Both the position numbers and the translations under genes were made by a program. Shown here piece by piece: positions 48,775 to 61,982 of a DNA stretch of 64,000 nt (positions within the stretch are counted from its first letter, which is position 1; each line of letters begins with the position of its first letter). The notes under the pieces are model-generated. The model made no database searches. It worked only from the letters and a program-made list of their open reading frames with translations, and had not been told where the DNA came from. Source of the stretch: Karalla daura (lineage: Eukaryota > Chordata > Actinopteri > Chaetodontiformes > Leiognathidae); contig CM055200.1 in the NCBI GenBank assembly GCA_029224185.1, positions 9,688,670 to 9,752,669 of the forward strand, read 5' to 3'.

Positions 48775-51700
48775 TCTCAGAGGGTCTTAAACATGTACAT
48801 TTTACTGACTAAAAGTGCAATAATCTTTAACCAGAGTTCCTTTGCTTTAAAAATTCTGCCGGCTTTGTTCTTGTTTACATTTTAATCACGTCTTTGATTC
48901 ACACCCCAGAGTGCTCTTCATCTCTCTCTCTCTCTCTCACATACAGTTCTATCTCTGACTGTATCACTGGCTGCACATGTAGATATATGCTGTACAATCT
49001 TTATTTATGACTGTTTCACGGTACATTTACCCTGAACATTGTTGCGCGGAACCTTATGGTAATACTACTGTATCCCTCCACCGCCTGTCCTACTGAGTTG
49101 ACACTATCGAGCTGGTACAAATCCCCCCCAAAAAGCCTCATTTGATGAAGTATTCACGTATTGCTGACATGTTCATGTAGCCAGTGGCATTCCTACGTTT
49201 ACCTTTCCATGAATTGCCAGTCAAATGGACTGTTTCTGAATGATTTCGCCTCCTCATCTTTTATTTCCTGTATTGTCGGACCAGTGGAAACCCTACTGGT
49301 CGCGTGAGCTGCGTCTTGCCGGAGCGCTAACGAGAGGCACTCGCTGGAGGTGAACAGCCAGTGAGTGTTGAGCGGGTCAGGAGCAACGCTTGGACGGCCG
49401 CCTGCCAGAAGCTAGCCGTCCTCATTTCGCAGTCTCACGTGCTCCCATATGTTGCCTCTGCCCGTGACGCCGCAGTGTCATGACAGCGCGGCGTCTGTGC
49501 GGCGACCTTTCCGTTGCGTGCAATTCATCGCTTTCCACCGAACAAATGGCGAGTTGGCTCGGCGGCTGGCTCCCGCTACTACAAACAGACCGGCTGTCCT
49601 TGAAGTCCTTGCTCTGTTGTCACAAATACCTGTTCTCGTACTTGCCGATGTTTAGGTTTACATTTTTAATTGTTTATGTTTCCACCGAGGCGTCGAGCAC
49701 GCCTTGTATTCTCGGTTTACTCTCATCAGATCTCTGTAACAGACGATGATCCAGCCAGTCTCCTCCTCCATACAGCTTCTGGTATTTACCCGCTTTTTTA
49801 TTTTATTTTTTTCCATTTTGTGTGATCTCTAGAATATTTTGACCTTTACACTGTACGATACCAAATCGAGGCCGAGGCAAAGTGCTGCGCTGGATCTCTG
49901 GAATGTAACCAGTGAGAAGCACTTGTCGGATCGAAGTTTCCATGAATGTTGCATCGCTCAGAAACACATGTTGTTATTATTTGCTGATCATTCCTGCTGC
50001 TGTGGAACCAGTTGTTTTCTCTGTTGGTACGTTGATGATCTCTTTGTTTCTCTGTCTCTCTCTCTCTCTGTCCCTCTCTCTCCAGATTCAAAGCCAAAAT
50101 CTCTCGTTACTGAATGTATTCCGGTTGGCTTTGAAATCCCTGTCTCCGAAATGTATAATGATGACACACAGTACACCAACAAGGCCACTGAACCTTGCTT
50201 GCCTTTTTAAAGTATTTGGTGCATCCAAAGAGATCATTTCACGTGGGTGATTCTGTTCCCTTCTCCCGCCTCTCCGTTCGTCTGACAAAGCTCAGACGTC
50301 TTCATAATGGATGTTTGCTGATGTGACACAGATGTTGGGTAAATTCCACTGTTGTGTGGGGAGAAAAAAAAAACAAAAAAAAACACGAGTCTGATTTGCA
50401 TATGTTTTGTGAAGCCAAAAAAATGTTTGAATCGCTATACGATGAGTATGATGTGATGCTAATTAAGAAGATATGTGGGAAAGGGTCTGTTTTCCATCAC
50501 GGAGAAGCTTCTCGCTGATTGCCTTCCTCCCCGTGCTGAAGTGCAAACCGCGCGTCTGCTCGCGTGCGCCGGGCCGCGCCAGCAGCGCCAGCTGCTCGAC
50601 GCTGGTGCTGTGCCGCTCGCCCGCGGACCCCCCGTCGCCTCCAGTGTACGCACTGCACAGTCGCTTTGTGACACCACGTCGCCCCCTTGACTTTTTGCAC
50701 ATGTCGTCGTGCTGTAAATAGGTTGCGCGCGTGCCTCCGCCGGAGGCCCGCCCGGTGAACGAGGTTCAGTCGTGAGAACACGGAAGCAAACGTTCAACTC
50801 GCCGTCTTTAGTTCGAGCTGGAGTGGCACCGGCGATCTGTGATTCAACTGATAGTCACATGTCTTTGTAGTTCTGCTTTTTTTTTTCCCCTCTGGCCTTT
50901 TTTATAGCTGCAGATCGCTCCTCTTTGCTAGCAAAGCTAGCCAACATGCTAACCACGCGTTCGAGTGTCCGTCAAATAGTGCATCGCAGAGCAGGCGATT
51001 CACACGTGCTAGGAAGCCCCCACTGCCTCGTTTCAGTGATGAAATGACACAAGATTAAAAAAAAACAACACAAAAAAAAAGAGAATGAATTGGTTTGGAC
51101 CCTGAGGTTATTCAGTTCAAATGAAAAATGAGGGGTGAGTAGTTCAAATGAATTAATTTTGCCTGTCAATGTTTCCCTTTCGCCAGACTGCCACATTTGC
51201 TTTATGCGTTCATACGATTCGGTGCTTTGCTGGATGTCAGGCTGGAACACAAATCTAAATGAAAGGCATCCTCAAATCATGTTCGAGCACAGCGGCGGCG
51301 GAGAGGGGCGCGTTGCAAAAAAGAAGCGACCTGCTCCACTATTGTTCTACTTTCTCGCCACTTTGCATAATGTTTGTCATCCAATTAATGCCAGTGTTTG
51401 AATATGCAAAGCGTCGCCGCTCGGAGGCAGACGTCTCCTGTGCGATTTGACCACGACTTGTGCTGCAACCCGAGTCGTCTTGCACACGCGTTGCACATAC
51501 GTTTCCCCCGTGCTGCAGGTGAGCGTCCACCCCGCTCCCAACAAGAAACGGTGCAAACATACGTGGGTTTTTTTTGTTTTTTTTTTTCCCCCCGGTGTTG
51601 ACGAAGCATGCATTCAACCTTTTGATGAAAATGACATAAAGCTCAAGTCGGATCTCACAATCCTCCTCTGGCAGCCTTTTAAGTCTTGTGCTGATAATAT

Positions 51701-51979
51701 GATGCTGTTTGCCATAGGCCACATACAGCTGCCAGACACTAAGACTTAAGCTTCCTCTAAATCCCCTGACGGTGCTTGTAATGTGGCACACAGTTTTGAA
51801 GGAAATGATGACTGTGCTTATGAAAGATCTCGCCAGTTTGCGGAGCTTTATTGAGTTTACAGAATTGCGTGGAGGGTGGCGCACAGAGGCCAACACAATT
51901 AGTGGCCCAACATGACGGAGACCTGAAGTGACGTTTTGGTACGGGGACATGTTGGCGGAGGTGGATGTGAGCTGGGTCT

Positions 51980-52001
51980 CACACACACACACACACACAC
52001 A
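51980..52001. repeat. CA dinucleotide repeat
   Basis: Eleven units. Confidence 0.9.
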
Positions 52002-52231
52002 TTATAGTGTAAGCAGTGTAACAAACTATGTGTGTCTGTGTTTGAATTCATTTCTGCATGTCAGTCACATGTTTAGGTTTTGTAACACTCGTATTATTGC
52101 CAGAACTTATGAACCGCATCACACACGTATTGTAATGAATGTAAGTTGGGTGCGTGTGCCTGCTCACCAGAGACGGCGGCTTTGATTACTTTCACGATTG
52201 CCAATATGCAACACACCTGGACATGCTGGGA

Positions 52232-52263
52232 GGGTGGGGGTGGGGGTGGGGGTGGGGGTGGGT
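52232..52263. repeat. GGGGGT hexanucleotide repeat
   Basis: About five units; a G-quadruplex-forming pattern on the + strand. Confidence 0.9.
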
Positions 52264-52530
52264 ATGAATGTCATTGTTATTATCATATAATACACTGGAA
52301 ACACTCTGGGGGTGTAGTGAGCTAGCGGTATGCTGGTGATTGTGACACGTAAAGTGCTAGCAAAAACACTGATTCAGTTTGGCGATGCATTTCACAACGT
52401 TCACTCTTTCTGTATGTAACACAGTTTCAAACGTTCCCTTTTAGATATCACCGTCACAGTCATGATTGAACTCAACCCGTCGGACCGGCTGTAGTGTGAA
52501 AGGCACAAGCGAGACTGCATTGTCCTTTTC

Positions 52531-52536
52531 AATAAA
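52531..52536 (+). terminator. Candidate AATAAA poly(A) signal
   Basis: Canonical hexamer with a T-rich stretch (gtttcttcttcccc) about 30 nt downstream. It is 4.9 kb past the stop codon, which is long but possible for this gene. An ATTAAA at 51054 is the alternative. Confidence 0.3.
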
Positions 52537-52559
52537 CTCTCAACGAAAAAACGCCGCTC

Positions 52560-55110
52560 GCATTGTTTCTTCTTCCCCTCGTCTCCTGAGATATCTCCAC
52601 CGCATGAAATCGGCATTCTACAATACATATCCCTAGTATCCGTTGCGGATCTGCTTAATCCGCCACTGCAGCGCAAATCTGATGCAAATCTTCCGTAAAG
52701 TGGATTTCTATTCAGCTGCTGCCGTCGTCGAACACCTGTCCCGTCTTTCTTATGTGTAAATTAAAAGCCACTCTCAATTAACTGTGATCTCGCTGGCAGT
52801 TAAACAGTGATTAGTGTTTTTACCCGAGCTGATTTGTGTCACGCTTTTGTCCCCCCCCCCCCCCACGCGCTTGAAGCGGCGCTTCCCTTTGTTGGGGAGA
52901 AATTCCCATGCCTTGCCGGCGAAAGCGAGAAGTGGCGTAATTTGACAACTGAGTGGCGAGATGGCTTGTTAAAACTCCACTCTCATTTGCCTATGTGTGC
53001 AGCGGGCCTGTGTGAAATCTCCCGGGACAAGAAAACACTTGTGTTGTTTACCGGCTGGTGCTTTTGTGGACTTGGCCGCGCGGCAGGTTAAAACATGACC
53101 CCCCCCCCCACCCCTCCCACACCCCCCCACTGTCACCTGGGCCCCCGCCGTCCCCGAGGAGGCGCCACATCGACGTGGCGGCAGCTGCCACGACCGGGCA
53201 CATGGAGGTGGTAACCACGGATACCGACACAAGCCCTGTCGGGGAGCGATCTTTGAATGCAACATGGCGGGCCGGCTAGGGTTAACGCCGCTCCCTCGGA
53301 GGCCACATTTAATGGCGGTCAGACCCGCCAGGTTCGTCCCTGGATCACGTGTCCGCTGATATAATCGCCGGCACGCGTCACTATGAATTTTTCATCTGCC
53401 CCTGCTCAGCTCCGAGTCGGCTTTGGGAGACGCCGAACACAAATAAGTGTGTAATTGGGCTTTATGTAGGTGTCACCTGTTGTATTCATAAGCTAATTGG
53501 CATCCACATTGTCATCCTTACACATTCATCAACAGATCGAATTTCACAGGTCCCAGCTTTGCTACGGCGGCGGCACGCGTCACCTGAGTGCCTCCTAGAT
53601 TAAAGCCCATTAGTTCTTTGTGCATTATATCATATGGCTGTAATTTGAGGAAATATCCACCAAACGTGTTATGTTAGAGCGTGCGGGGTGCAGAAGGGCC
53701 CGAGCGTGCCAGACAGGGCCACCCACAGGTCACCTGCACTCCCCTTTAAAAATGGATGGGCGTCGTAGCAGGGATCAGTGTCACCCCGCACGCGTCTGTG
53801 AATAGAGACGCCTCAGGCAATCAAGGAGAAACTTCTATGAGGAGAAATTCGGCAGATGGATGAGGTGTTTTTCAGGGAAAAACCAGAGCCATTTGGGCAG
53901 CTGGCCTGAACTTGTCGGATGATCCGGGGCAGATGTCAAGGTTAACCCTTCAAACTCCCCCGCAGTGCCGGAGCCCGGCCCTCCCCCGCTCTTTGTTGGA
54001 CAGTTAACTAATCTGAATAGGTGCTTGAGATAAATCAGGTGTCAAGCGTGCTGCGGGGTCCCCGCGTTAGCGCATTGTGTTGACGGTATTGTCTTCCCCT
54101 GATAGCTGCCACGCGTCTGGTATCAGGTGAACAAAGCCAGATGACAACCAGAGGAAAGAGGGAATCTGTCAACACTGAACGGCAAACACGGGGAGAAGGA
54201 TGCAGCCCGGAGCTGCCGCTGCCTCTGCCGCTGCTACAAAAGGAACGCGCAGTCAATAAACATATGATCCTGTACATTCAAAGGTTTGTTGTGGGTTTTT
54301 TTTTTTTAGGAACACTGATCCACTTCAGAGTATTAAATGCACTTTAATCCTGTTGTCACTGACATGGCAAATGAGACAAAAATGTTTTTCTTCTCATAGA
54401 AATTTGGCATCAAACAGCTGCCAAGCCCATATATCATTTTAACTAATTCAGTAATGAAAATGAATAACAGGCTGAGTATAGTGTTGGCAGAGAGCTTGGC
54501 CTCTCCATGAACCGGGTGCAGAACAGGTCCCTCAAATATAGTCTTCTCAGATCTGAATTGATCCCATATATATATATCACTGCACAAAACAAATACTTCA
54601 GTTGTGTCATTCATCTTTGCATTAGAAGACTATAGTTAGATGCTGTGGACCTTAGGCTGTAGTTTGATCGGGTTAAATTGCCAAAACAAAAGTTGAAGTG
54701 AGATACCTGACAGGACGTGATAGGACTGATACAGACGTGATATTAGCAGGCAGGATCAACACTATGTTTAGTCTGAATCCATCCACCTGTTGTTTATGTG
54801 TTATGTATGTGCTCAAAAACTCATGGGGGAGAAGATCAGTTCCTGCATGGCGGCGAATAGCAGAGCGATTGAAACCTGAAATTACAGACGTTGGGACGCG
54901 TCGGCAGGTTGAACCTGGCAGTTTGGCTGCTAAACTTAATGGGCACTTCCTCGGACAGTGCAACATGGTTGCATGAATTTACTGCAGATTTTAGCAAAAT
55001 CTACAGTTATATCATTTTTTAGTGCAAAAAAACAAACAATAGATTTATTTCTAACAGTTACCAGTTCGATTACTGCTTCAGTTTGGTACATATTGTGCTC
55101 TAATTTTCCA

Positions 55111-55156
<46 letters not shown>

Positions 55157-56984
55157 GTGTCCCTGCAGCCTGGCTGGTGTAGGGAGCAGGTCTTGCAGGG
55201 AGGAGCACAGAGCTCTCTGCAGCTGGTGAGTGACTACACTCATTAACACTGTCTGAACAACACGTGTCCGGGACTTATCACCTAAAAGCAAAGGAAACCG
55301 GAGCTGTCAGCAGACCACTGCTCCGCTTTGGCTCATTTTGAGTCTGTAATTGGCACCACAAAATAAGATGTGGAGGGATCGCCAGTGTGTAAGCAGCGAG
55401 AAACTTTTTACCCCTCTGATTTCCGTGGGTAGAACATGGGTAGAATTGCATAAGGGCGTAGCTGTGTGTTAGGTGGGTTAATATCTCCAAACCTGGAAGA
55501 GTTGGTGTTTGTGTTGCAGTTGCTTTCCGTGCGGTTCGCCTTGTGACTATGATTTGTGATCATCACAGCAGGATAAGCCTGCAGCGGCGGCGGCGGCAGC
55601 AGGCCTCTTGCTGCTTACGTCAGGCGTGGTTGTAGTTTGCGGTGGATAGATCACATTAGAACCTCGCTGCAATAGCTCTGTAAAGCCATGCTAAAACTAG
55701 AGTAATACAATCAATCAATCAGTCATCTCCTGACTTCACAGCACAGGAGAGCTCTGCTGGAATGCTGCTAAGCTGCAGATGTACCAGCCAAATTACTCCA
55801 GAGGGGAATTACCAGGCCATAAATCCAGACGTCAGGGGGGATGGCTGTAGCCCATTTCACGGTAAAAAATCCATACAACTTGTTTCCATTACCTTCATAA
55901 AGAATGTCTCGCTGTGCAGGGCCCAAACCTATCGCCCACGACAGATCGAGACATGTTTGCATCCAAGCAGGGCCTCGGCTTCACGGCTGCCCCGCACAAC
56001 GCATCACGAGGACCTGCCGCCGACGCCTGCCGCGTTCCGACAGCTTCGTAAAAGCGAATAATCACACGCTGCTCATTCACAACCGTCTGCAAGAGACGCC
56101 GCAGCCCGCAGGTGTTACCCGTCTGCTTTGTTGTCACCCGGTGATGCAACGGGCTCGTGCAGACTAGACGCTTTGTGTGGAGGTAAAGTTCACATGTTGT
56201 GGCGGTTTTTGGAGGGGCGCACAGGGTCTTTTCAGCTATTTTATTTGTGCAATTCTCACGTAAGTAGAAGTCAAACAACGGGCCAGGCGGCCCGGTCAAC
56301 ACGACACAGTTACCACTGGCATCAGATTGTTGGCAGATACCAGGTGTCATTACCGCTAATTAAGATGTATAAATATGCTGTCTGGCACATGACTTGTCAT
56401 CTGCAACGGGCCATTTTTTCTCCCCCCCCCCGCCATCAAACTCAAAAAGTGCCAAGGTAGACAAGGTGAGGGCCCGGGAGCTGGTCGCGCTGCTGCAGTG
56501 TGTGCTCTGTGGGCACGTTTCAGCTCAGCTGGCATACATCTGACTGATGCCGTCGGCTGCCAGCGGCTAAACAAGCCCAGGTTTGAGGGGAGCATGTTGT
56601 ATATTTGGGCTGAGCTCAGCAAAGTCTGCCAATGTCTTTGAGTGTCTGGCTCTTCGCTCGCTCATACAGAGCTCCTTGTTGAGCTGCGCTCGCTGGTCAT
56701 CTCGCGCATGATGGCAGTTTGCAGCGGGAGGCACGGCCAGCAGGATGTGACATCACCGCGCGCAGGGCTAATAGGGAGCGTTGACCTGTTAGCGGCGATG
56801 AATCGGGCCTCAGTCCACTCGTTGTTTTTACAGGCATTAACACCGGCCCTGACCGCCACTGCCTCCAGTTTGGTCGGATGTCAATCTCTACGTGTCATCT
56901 CAATATTTTTACATGTTATGGCAAATTTAAAATATGACAATTGAAATTGAAAGACAGAAAGGGCATACTTTGATCGATTGATTG
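52560..56984. other. Intergenic, downstream of rab11fip2
   Basis: No gene recognised. It contains C-runs at 52850-52865 and 53099-53131, a GC-rich patch around 53090-53290 and a GT repeat. ORFs of up to 151 codons on either strand show no family signature. Confidence 0.6.
55112..55160. repeat. GT dinucleotide repeat
   Basis: About 24 units with one GC interruption. Confidence 0.95.
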
Positions 56985-57275
56985 AAGTCCATCCACCCAT
57001 TATCTTTGTACCCAAGGGTGTCCAGCTCACATGGGTAGGGAATACACCCTGGACAGGTCTCCAGTCCATCACACACATGATTCACTCTCACATTCACAGC
57101 TATTTAGAGCCTTCAGTTGACCTTAATGCATGTTTTTGGACTGTGGGAGGAAGCTGGAGCATAAGAAGTAAAGCCCGGGAAGGACATGCAAACTCCAGAC
57201 AGAAAGGCAAGTGGGTATGAGGGGATCAAACCTGGGGACGTTCTTGCTCTGAGGCGACAGTGCTGGCCGCTTATT
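56985..57275 (-). repeat. SINE-like element, same family as 33578-33925
   Basis: On the plus strand: CCATCCACCCATTATCTTTG (tail), ACACCCTGGACAGGTC, GACATGCAAACTCCAGACAG, then GATCAAACCTGGGGACGTTC and CTGAGGCGACAGTGCTGGC (head). The B box is decayed (GATCAAACC). Confidence 0.65.
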
Positions 57276-58179
57276 GGAAATTTTAATTTGATTAACTTAC
57301 ATTATAATTGAGTTTGAAAATACTGGATGGATGTTGTGATTAGGTTTGATAGGATTTGTGTCATTCTGTCATTAAATTAATAACTGGGGGAATTGTGGCA
57401 GCTTTGTTAATATCTTAACTCTTAACTTAAGAGAGAGGTGCTCAAATTACTGGCAGGCGCAAATGTCTTACCATGAGTTTCCACTCAATGTCTATTCAGC
57501 AGCAGTACTCTGTTAGCATCCACTTTGGCCCCATATCTGTTGTACCAGACATGCAAGTGGAAGGAAGTCTCACGCCGATACGAAAATAAAAGCGTCTGAT
57601 TATTTTATTATTAAAAGCCTCGTACACTACATCATATTCCACTTAAATAAAGGAATAAATACAGCAGCTCTTGCTCGTCGGTTGGTGAAACTGACCTAGT
57701 TGTTGTGTTTACATCCGCATACTTTTTTTCTGTTTCTGGACGTAAATTACAGTGAGTGTAGTGTCTCCAGCTGTGCAGCTTTGCTCCTGACTGGAGGCTG
57801 CACTGTACATTTTAAGGTGGCTGAAGTTATGATTTCCATCCTCTTGTTTCTCTGTTGGTCAAATGAAAAGAAGCTAATGAATTAGCAGATCTGCTTTCTC
57901 TCTAGCTTCTAGTCTATATTTTGTGCTCGCAGCTCACAGGTGTGATTGTGCTTTTACGGCGACTGCTGTTTGTTCTCACAGTCTGTCGGCTCACACGGAG
58001 AGAAAGAAAATTGGTGCTGTTTGTTTTGTATGCCGGATTCATTTCTGCGCCAGTGCACCGCTTGCTACTTTCATTTTGCAATAGCCGCTGGAGGATAAGA
58101 TGTATGCTTTGAGCCAACGGTGTGATCCAAGACAGGTATTATTTCATTTGAGATTCAGCAACTATCGCTGCCCAGTCAT

Positions 58180-58470
58180 TTGCAAAATGGCTTTCATGCA
58201 TGGGAATCCCTAAGTAATGTGACGCTGTAAAGAGGGTCATAAAAAAATGGCTGTTATTCCTCTGCGGTGTCTAATTAAGAAAAGAACAATCAGCCAATTG
58301 ACCAATTAATAACAATCCTCTAATCTCCAAAAAGTGATCGGCGGAAAAGATGTGTGGGTCTTTCTTTGCCATGAAAAGAGAAGCTCCATGGGCGTTCTGC
58401 ACCAGTCGAGATTTAAAAGGTCTTTAATCAAATTAATCTAAGATAAATAGTGTTTTGTGCTATTAAAAAA
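58180..58470. promoter_or_regulatory. Candidate conserved non-coding block, homeodomain-rich
   Basis: About 290 bp without simple repeats containing TCATAAAAAAATGG, TGTCTAATTAAG, AACAATCAGCCAATTGACC (CCAAT core), AATTAATAACAATCC and CTTTAATCAAATTAATC (TCF/homeodomain cores). The density of such sites fits a developmental enhancer. There is no direct evidence of conservation. Confidence 0.3.
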
Positions 58471-61400
58471 TTGCTCATAGAGAGGATTACAATACCGCCA
58501 AACACAAAGTAGTAAGTTTTAATGAGAGGAATCAAAATATCTTCCTTTTTGCCGCTCATTCCTTGTGCAGTTTCACCTCCATTAACACTCATTTCCGGTT
58601 AATATGGGAACATTCTCATAAGAATTCGCAGACCGATGCAATCTTTAAATGACAGAAAAGAGGCAAATGTCAGGAAATGTCATCGGCATAAGTTTTAAGA
58701 TCCTCCCCTGTGCAACTTTCCCAACCGGTGAATGAAACTGTGTTTGCGCGTCACTTTGTAAAGTTTGCGTTGCTGAAAAAACAACATGTTTGACTTCGGT
58801 CGTTCACTGCAATTAATAGTGAAGCACTTCTCCAAACATCTCGTAGCCTGTGAGACCAACACCACATGGGCTCTCCTCATTGGGGCTCTGCGCGCTCTCT
58901 TTCCAGCCTCTGTATTATGAAACGTCTCCACTGTTTTCAAAGTGTCAAATGGCTGTGTGGAGACCCATCAAGCTTTGCTCTGTGAGGAACAGCCTCTACG
59001 GACGTCTTTGTAGGGGGTTAAAACGCCTGCAATTTGCAAGTGAGATGAGTTGTCAGGCTTCTAGGACATGCAGGTGGTTCAGCTTGTCTCTCTGTTTTGA
59101 TGTAGCCGGAGAAGAGCGTATTGGCAGGGAGTATTGGTGAAACTCTGCAAGTTCAGGGAAAGCTGCAATTAATTATGTCGGCCAAGTTTTGACACATGTA
59201 ACATTACGCCGTCACTCCCTCACAGACACGGCTCTGACATCTTCATCGCCTGAATGTAACTGCTAGTTCTTCATCGTCATAGCAACAGCAACCAAAAACA
59301 CAACATCTGATAAAAGGTGACCATAAAACAACAGCAGACATGTGATGCATTTGCTTAGGAGCTATAACTTCTGTGGAAAAGAAAAACAAATGACACGTTA
59401 AAGTCATGATTCAGGACGTTTTTGTCAAAATAAATGTCGACGTAGTTGCTGCAATTGAACTTGAGTTGGAAGCATAAGATGTGTTGTTTTTGGAGCAGGT
59501 CAGCATGAGTCTCCTACGATGGGATGTGCTCTTGCATTATCTGAAAGAGAAATATTCAACGTTCTTGTTTGGACAGTATTTGACATGCAGACGAGGAGAT
59601 GGGGGCTGAAGACGGCGTACCGGTGGAAACAGCGGTGAGGTGAGGTGGCGGTTCGTCTGCAGGGGACCAGTTTGGAACATGCAGTCTCCTCTGCTGGACT
59701 AGTGAACCAGAACCAAGTGGAGTGAGGCTGGTGGGCCACAAGAGCGCCATTGTTCTTCACATTAATCAAACTGAGGAAGGGCAGGTAGCATTTCCCCAGC
59801 CCACCCCACACGCACACCCTGCCAACCTCCATGAATAGACTGCTTTTTTAGCTGGCAGCGATTGGCCATCGGAGCTCAGAGAGGATGTGTGTCTGTTTAA
59901 TTAGTGTGATGAGCTCAGCGGAGTTTATGTGCAGTGTCGGACACCAGGTATTAACCCCTCGAGTTTGACCCTGCGAGGGGGGCGGCCGACCTCACTCTTG
60001 ACATCTCTTTCTTTCCACTGCTCTCGCGTTCCCTCTCTTCATTAGAAAAAGACAGATTAGACGGGCGAAAGCAGAGTGGAAGAGGGGAAGACTGGCCTCG
60101 ACCTCAGCCTGCATTTTTCACCGGCTCCTCTTTGTAGTCGTGCCCTCAGATGAGGAGAATAATTACTGCTATGATACTTCTAATGATGTTGTCATTAGGA
60201 TGCTGAGTTGCGGTCGGCTGCGGCGCTAAAAGCCGCTGCTGTCCCGGCAATGAACACATGGCGAGCTTTCCCCCCTGAATCTTAAAAAGCCTTTCGCTCC
60301 GTCCGCTCACCAGTGGCATCGCAGGAAACCACACGTACGAAACGTCGTCGCAGACACAAGCGCGTGTCCGGGTGTCTTCGACGCGCCGTGAAAGCTGCTG
60401 AGTTGAATCGTGTCAGTTATTAAAATGAACCCCCAAGACAAAGGATTTATACAGACAGTGAAAGACACATTCAAAACCATAATTAGAAGTGTGGTCGCCT
60501 TCGCCGTGTGCCATAAACAGCCATATGAATGACACACAGATCGCTCGCTGGCAGATGCCGTACACACGCCGCGGATGAGAAAGTGCAACGTGTTAACATC
60601 ACCCAGGGGCACTGTTGTCTAATTCATTTAACCACAGCCGTGTTTTCCTAACAGCTTCGCCTGGCAATTAAAAACCATGAAAAGATACGAAAACATTCTT
60701 ACCATGCCAGACGCACTTTCCACAAAGGTAAAACAACCACTTCGGGCGCAATCAAAGCTTAGGATATTATCCTTTATCGGATTATGCACTTTATTAGTTC
60801 AGTGGAACAAACACAAACACTTGAGGGGCATCTACTTTAGGATTATAATGCCTCGTTTGCTCACAGATGGTTAGTTTATGCAGGGGCAATTAATTAGTAA
60901 AACTGTTTTGCGGCTCTGTAATATTCTAATAGTCTGGGGAAAGCGATGTGGTCAATGCAGGAGCACACGTCCAGCAGTGAGAGGGCACTTGGCGGCCACT
61001 CGGTCTGATGAGTTATGGTAATGATTTGGGAAACTAGTTTGGATTAATTCAATAAATGGCTAATTTGTTAACCCATCTGGCAATCGTTTAGAAGCATTTA
61101 GCTCATGTAGCTCGGTCCAGCCAGGGACTTTTATGGGATCCTATAAGCATGTTATGTAAACAAGTGCAAAGAGCCAGAGTGAAAGGTAAGGAAATAAGTT
61201 ATTTTTGTTTGAAATTCTCCAAATCCAGAGTAAAAGTGGCTTTGAATAATTCAATTTTCATTTGACTGTTTCTCTTCTACTAGAACGAGTGAAAACTGAC
61301 TCTGAGAGAGTGATTCAGGCCCGGGGTCGTGTTTATTAATATCACCCCTGCTACTAAGGGAGTGAGGAACAAAGGGCTGGAGTCACAGCATGTCAGCCCC

Positions 61401-61917
61401 GTAAAAGGCACTGTTTGCTGCACCCCCTCTGAAAACACTTTATTAATTGGATTTAGATATTTGCAAAATGATCTATTTAATGGGATTACCACTCGTATAA
61501 TGATCTTATTTATGAGGGAAGCAATCCAAGCTTTGGGGCGGGCTGATAATGCATTTCCAGCTCTTTGGCAGTTAATGTTGTGTTACAGGGGAAGATAAAG
61601 TTGGAGTCCCGTTGTAAGTGAATAGGTAAGTCAGCCCGGTGAAATGGAGCTGGTATGATGGCAGGTCAGACGGGCTCGAGTGGCCGCACTCGCATTCCTG
61701 AGGCCTGTCTGGACTGAAGGCTCAGACCTGCTGAACTCCTTACAAGTTCAAGGCAGACGTGAAGCGGGAAGGGGGAGGAGGGAGGAGGGGACGCGGAGAG
61801 ATAGAGTCCCCCCACCTCAGCAGCATAATGGCCCTTTCTTACATCTTTATCCACCTCAATATCTCGCCGAAGCTTTTACAGGCCCTGTTTCCACTTAAAC
61901 ACCCGGAGGTAATGTCC

Positions 61918-61982
61918 TACCTTCCCCTCTCCTCCTCTCCTCCTCGCCTTCTCTCCTCTCTCCTCCTCTCCTCTCCTCTTTT
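61918..61982. repeat. CT-rich polypyrimidine tract
   Basis: Irregular CTCCT repeats over about 65 nt. Confidence 0.85.

Larger units (their letters stand above)
47639..52536 (+). other. 3' UTR and downstream region of rab11fip2 (end uncertain)
   Basis: No ORF here resembles a known protein. The start is certain from the stop codon. Candidate poly(A) signals are ATTAAA at 51054-51059, followed by a genomic A-tract, and AATAAA at 52531-52536, followed by T-rich sequence. The proximal part holds a foldback repeat (47913-48001); later parts hold a G-run (48748-48774), a CA repeat (51980-52001) and a GGGGGT repeat. The 219-codon minus-strand ORF over 51339-51998 is judged to be chance. Confidence 0.45.

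Noticed and set aside
51339..51998. 219-codon minus-strand ORF, the longest in the window
   Set aside because: No domain or family signature; it starts in a CA repeat (Met then Cys-Val runs) and lies in the probable 3' region of rab11fip2.
55895..56350. 151-codon minus-strand ORF
   Set aside because: No signature, no supporting splice sites or neighbours.
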